This document shows positions 4,724 to 5,636 of a stretch of DNA of 5,636 nucleotides, one piece after another. The stretch comes from an uncultured Lachnospiraceae bacterium (GTDB lineage: Bacteria; Bacillota; Clostridia; Lachnospirales; Lachnospiraceae). Made by a program: the position numbers and the translations under genes. Under the pieces are notes generated by a model. The model saw only the letters and a program-made list of their open reading frames with translations, had not been told where the DNA came from and searched no databases. How positions within the stretch are numbered: position 1 is the stretch's first letter; the number at the start of each line of letters is the position of its first letter. The stretch spans positions 1 to 5,636 of the forward strand of contig CAMWMO010000133.1 of assembly GCA_947175305.1 (NCBI GenBank), given 5' to 3'.

Positions 4724-5636
4724 TCATTGTATCTGCTCACCCAGCACCTTTGCACAGGCCGCCACAGCCTCGTCCATCCCCGCAGGATTCTTACCGCCCG
4801 CCTGCGCCATATTGGGTCGTCCGCCGCCGCCACCGCCTACCAGAGCGGCAATTGACTTGATCAGATTGCCCGCATGAGCGCCCTTTGCCATAGCGCCGTC
4901 AGTAGCCATAGCAATCAGATTGACCTTACCCTCCTTCTCGGAGAGCAGCACCACTACGCCGTCACCCAGCTTTTCCTTCAGCTGGTCTCCCAGCTCGCGC
5001 AGACCGTTCATATCCACACCGGCCACCTTAGCCGCCAGAAGCTTCACGCCGCCAATCTCCTGCACCTGATCCATCACATCGCCCAAGGCATCCTTAGCCG
5101 CCTTGCTCTTTAAGGACTCATTCTCGCTCTGCAGCGCCTTAAGTTCCGCCATCAGGTGAGAAAGTCTTGAAAGAAGCTCCGTCGGGGCAGTCTTTACGAT
5201 TGCGGCCGCCTTCACAAGCTCCTGCTCCATCTTCCTGTAATATTCTAACACGCCGTTTCCGGTCAGCGCCTCGATCCTTCTTACTCCGGCAGCTACGCCG
5301 CTCTCCGATACGATCTTAAACAGGCGCACTTCCCCGGTATTGCCCACATGGGTACCGCCGCAAAGCTCGGTGGAAAACTCTCCCATCCTGACGACCCGTA
5401 CCTCCTCGCCATACTTTTCCCCGAATAAAGCCATAGCCCCTGTCTTTTTCGCATCCTCAATGGACATTACCTCTGTTACCACAGGCAGTCCCAACCCAAT
5501 TTGTTCATTGACGATCCGTTCTGTCTTTTCCAATTCTTCCTTCGTCATTGCAGCGGAATGGCTGAAATCAAAGCGGAGCCTGTCACCGTTTACAAAGGAG
5601 CCCGCCTGCTCCACATGATCCCCCAGGACCACCTGC
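4724..5636 (-). CDS. alaS: Alanyl-tRNA synthetase, C-terminal third (5' part outside window)
   Basis: AlaRS charges tRNA-Ala and hydrolyses mischarged Ser- and Gly-tRNA-Ala. The window holds the last 303 codons; bacterial AlaRS is usually about 870-880 residues, so the aminoacylation and tRNA-recognition domains lie beyond the right edge. The fragment opens in the editing domain with VLGDHVEQAGS, which normally follows the first two zinc-binding histidines just outside the window. The second half of the editing zinc site, CGGTH (92-96 counted from the first complete codon), is present. A helical, Leu/Glu/Lys-rich coiled-coil linker spans about 130-181. The C-terminal C-Ala (DHHA1-type) domain ends with the glycine run and GRPNMAQAGGK (about 267-282), typical of the family. 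No frameshift or missing motif is visible. The first in-frame GTG near the edge is internal and is not the start. rpsU follows after 150 nt. Confidence 0.97.
   Translation of the reverse strand, partial: QVVLGDHVEQAGSFVNGDRLRFDFSHSAAMTKEELEKTERIVNEQIGLGLPVVTEVMSIEDAKKTGAMALFGEKYGEEVRVVRMGEFSTELCGGTHVGNTGEVRLFKIVSESGVAAGVRRIEALTGNGVLEYYRKMEQELVKAAAIVKTAPTELLSRLSHLMAELKALQSENESLKSKAAKDALGDVMDQVQEIGGVKLLAAKVAGVDMNGLRELGDQLKEKLGDGVVVLLSEKEGKVNLIAMATDGAMAKGAHAGNLIKSIAALVGGGGGGRPNMAQAGGKNPAGMDEAVAACAKVLGEQIQ

Overview
The window looks like a chromosomal stretch of a Gram-positive member of the Clostridia, most likely Lachnospiraceae. This rests on the protein style (a 58-residue S21 with a basic tail, a kleisin-type ScpA/ScpB pair, two secreted S11 D,D-carboxypeptidases), strong AGGAGG-type ribosome binding sites, SigA-like promoters and roughly balanced base composition. 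The genus cannot be fixed from the sequence alone. Every supported gene lies on the minus strand, so transcription runs from high to low coordinates.

Layout in transcription order: (1) the C-terminal third of alaS (alanyl-tRNA synthetase), cut by the right edge; (2) rpsU (ribosomal protein S21), with its own near-consensus promoter, a short structured leader and a strong intrinsic terminator; (3) a roughly 90-bp intergenic block made almost entirely of three adjacent inverted repeats, the least explained part of the window; (4) a complete secreted D,D-carboxypeptidase with a TTG start and a probable promoter; (5) a GC-rich hairpin that is either its terminator or a leader element of the next unit; (6) a tightly packed cluster of a membrane-anchored calcineurin-like phosphoesterase, scpA and scpB, with 13-nt gaps; and (7), 50 nt further on, a second and divergent S11 D,D-carboxypeptidase that runs off the left edge.

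The genes are largely housekeeping. AlaRS and S21 serve translation. ScpA and ScpB are the kleisin and accessory subunits of the SMC condensin that compacts and segregates the chromosome. The two carboxypeptidases trim peptidoglycan stem peptides outside the membrane. The phosphoesterase is a surface-facing or membrane-associated metal hydrolase of unknown substrate. Co-transcription of scpAB with cell-envelope genes is the main functional link suggested by the layout.

I see no phage genes, transposase, CRISPR array, tRNA or rRNA, and no clear new multi-gene system. The best candidates for undescribed biology are non-coding: the triple-palindrome element after rpsU and a hairpin that would bury the start codon of the gene after scpB.
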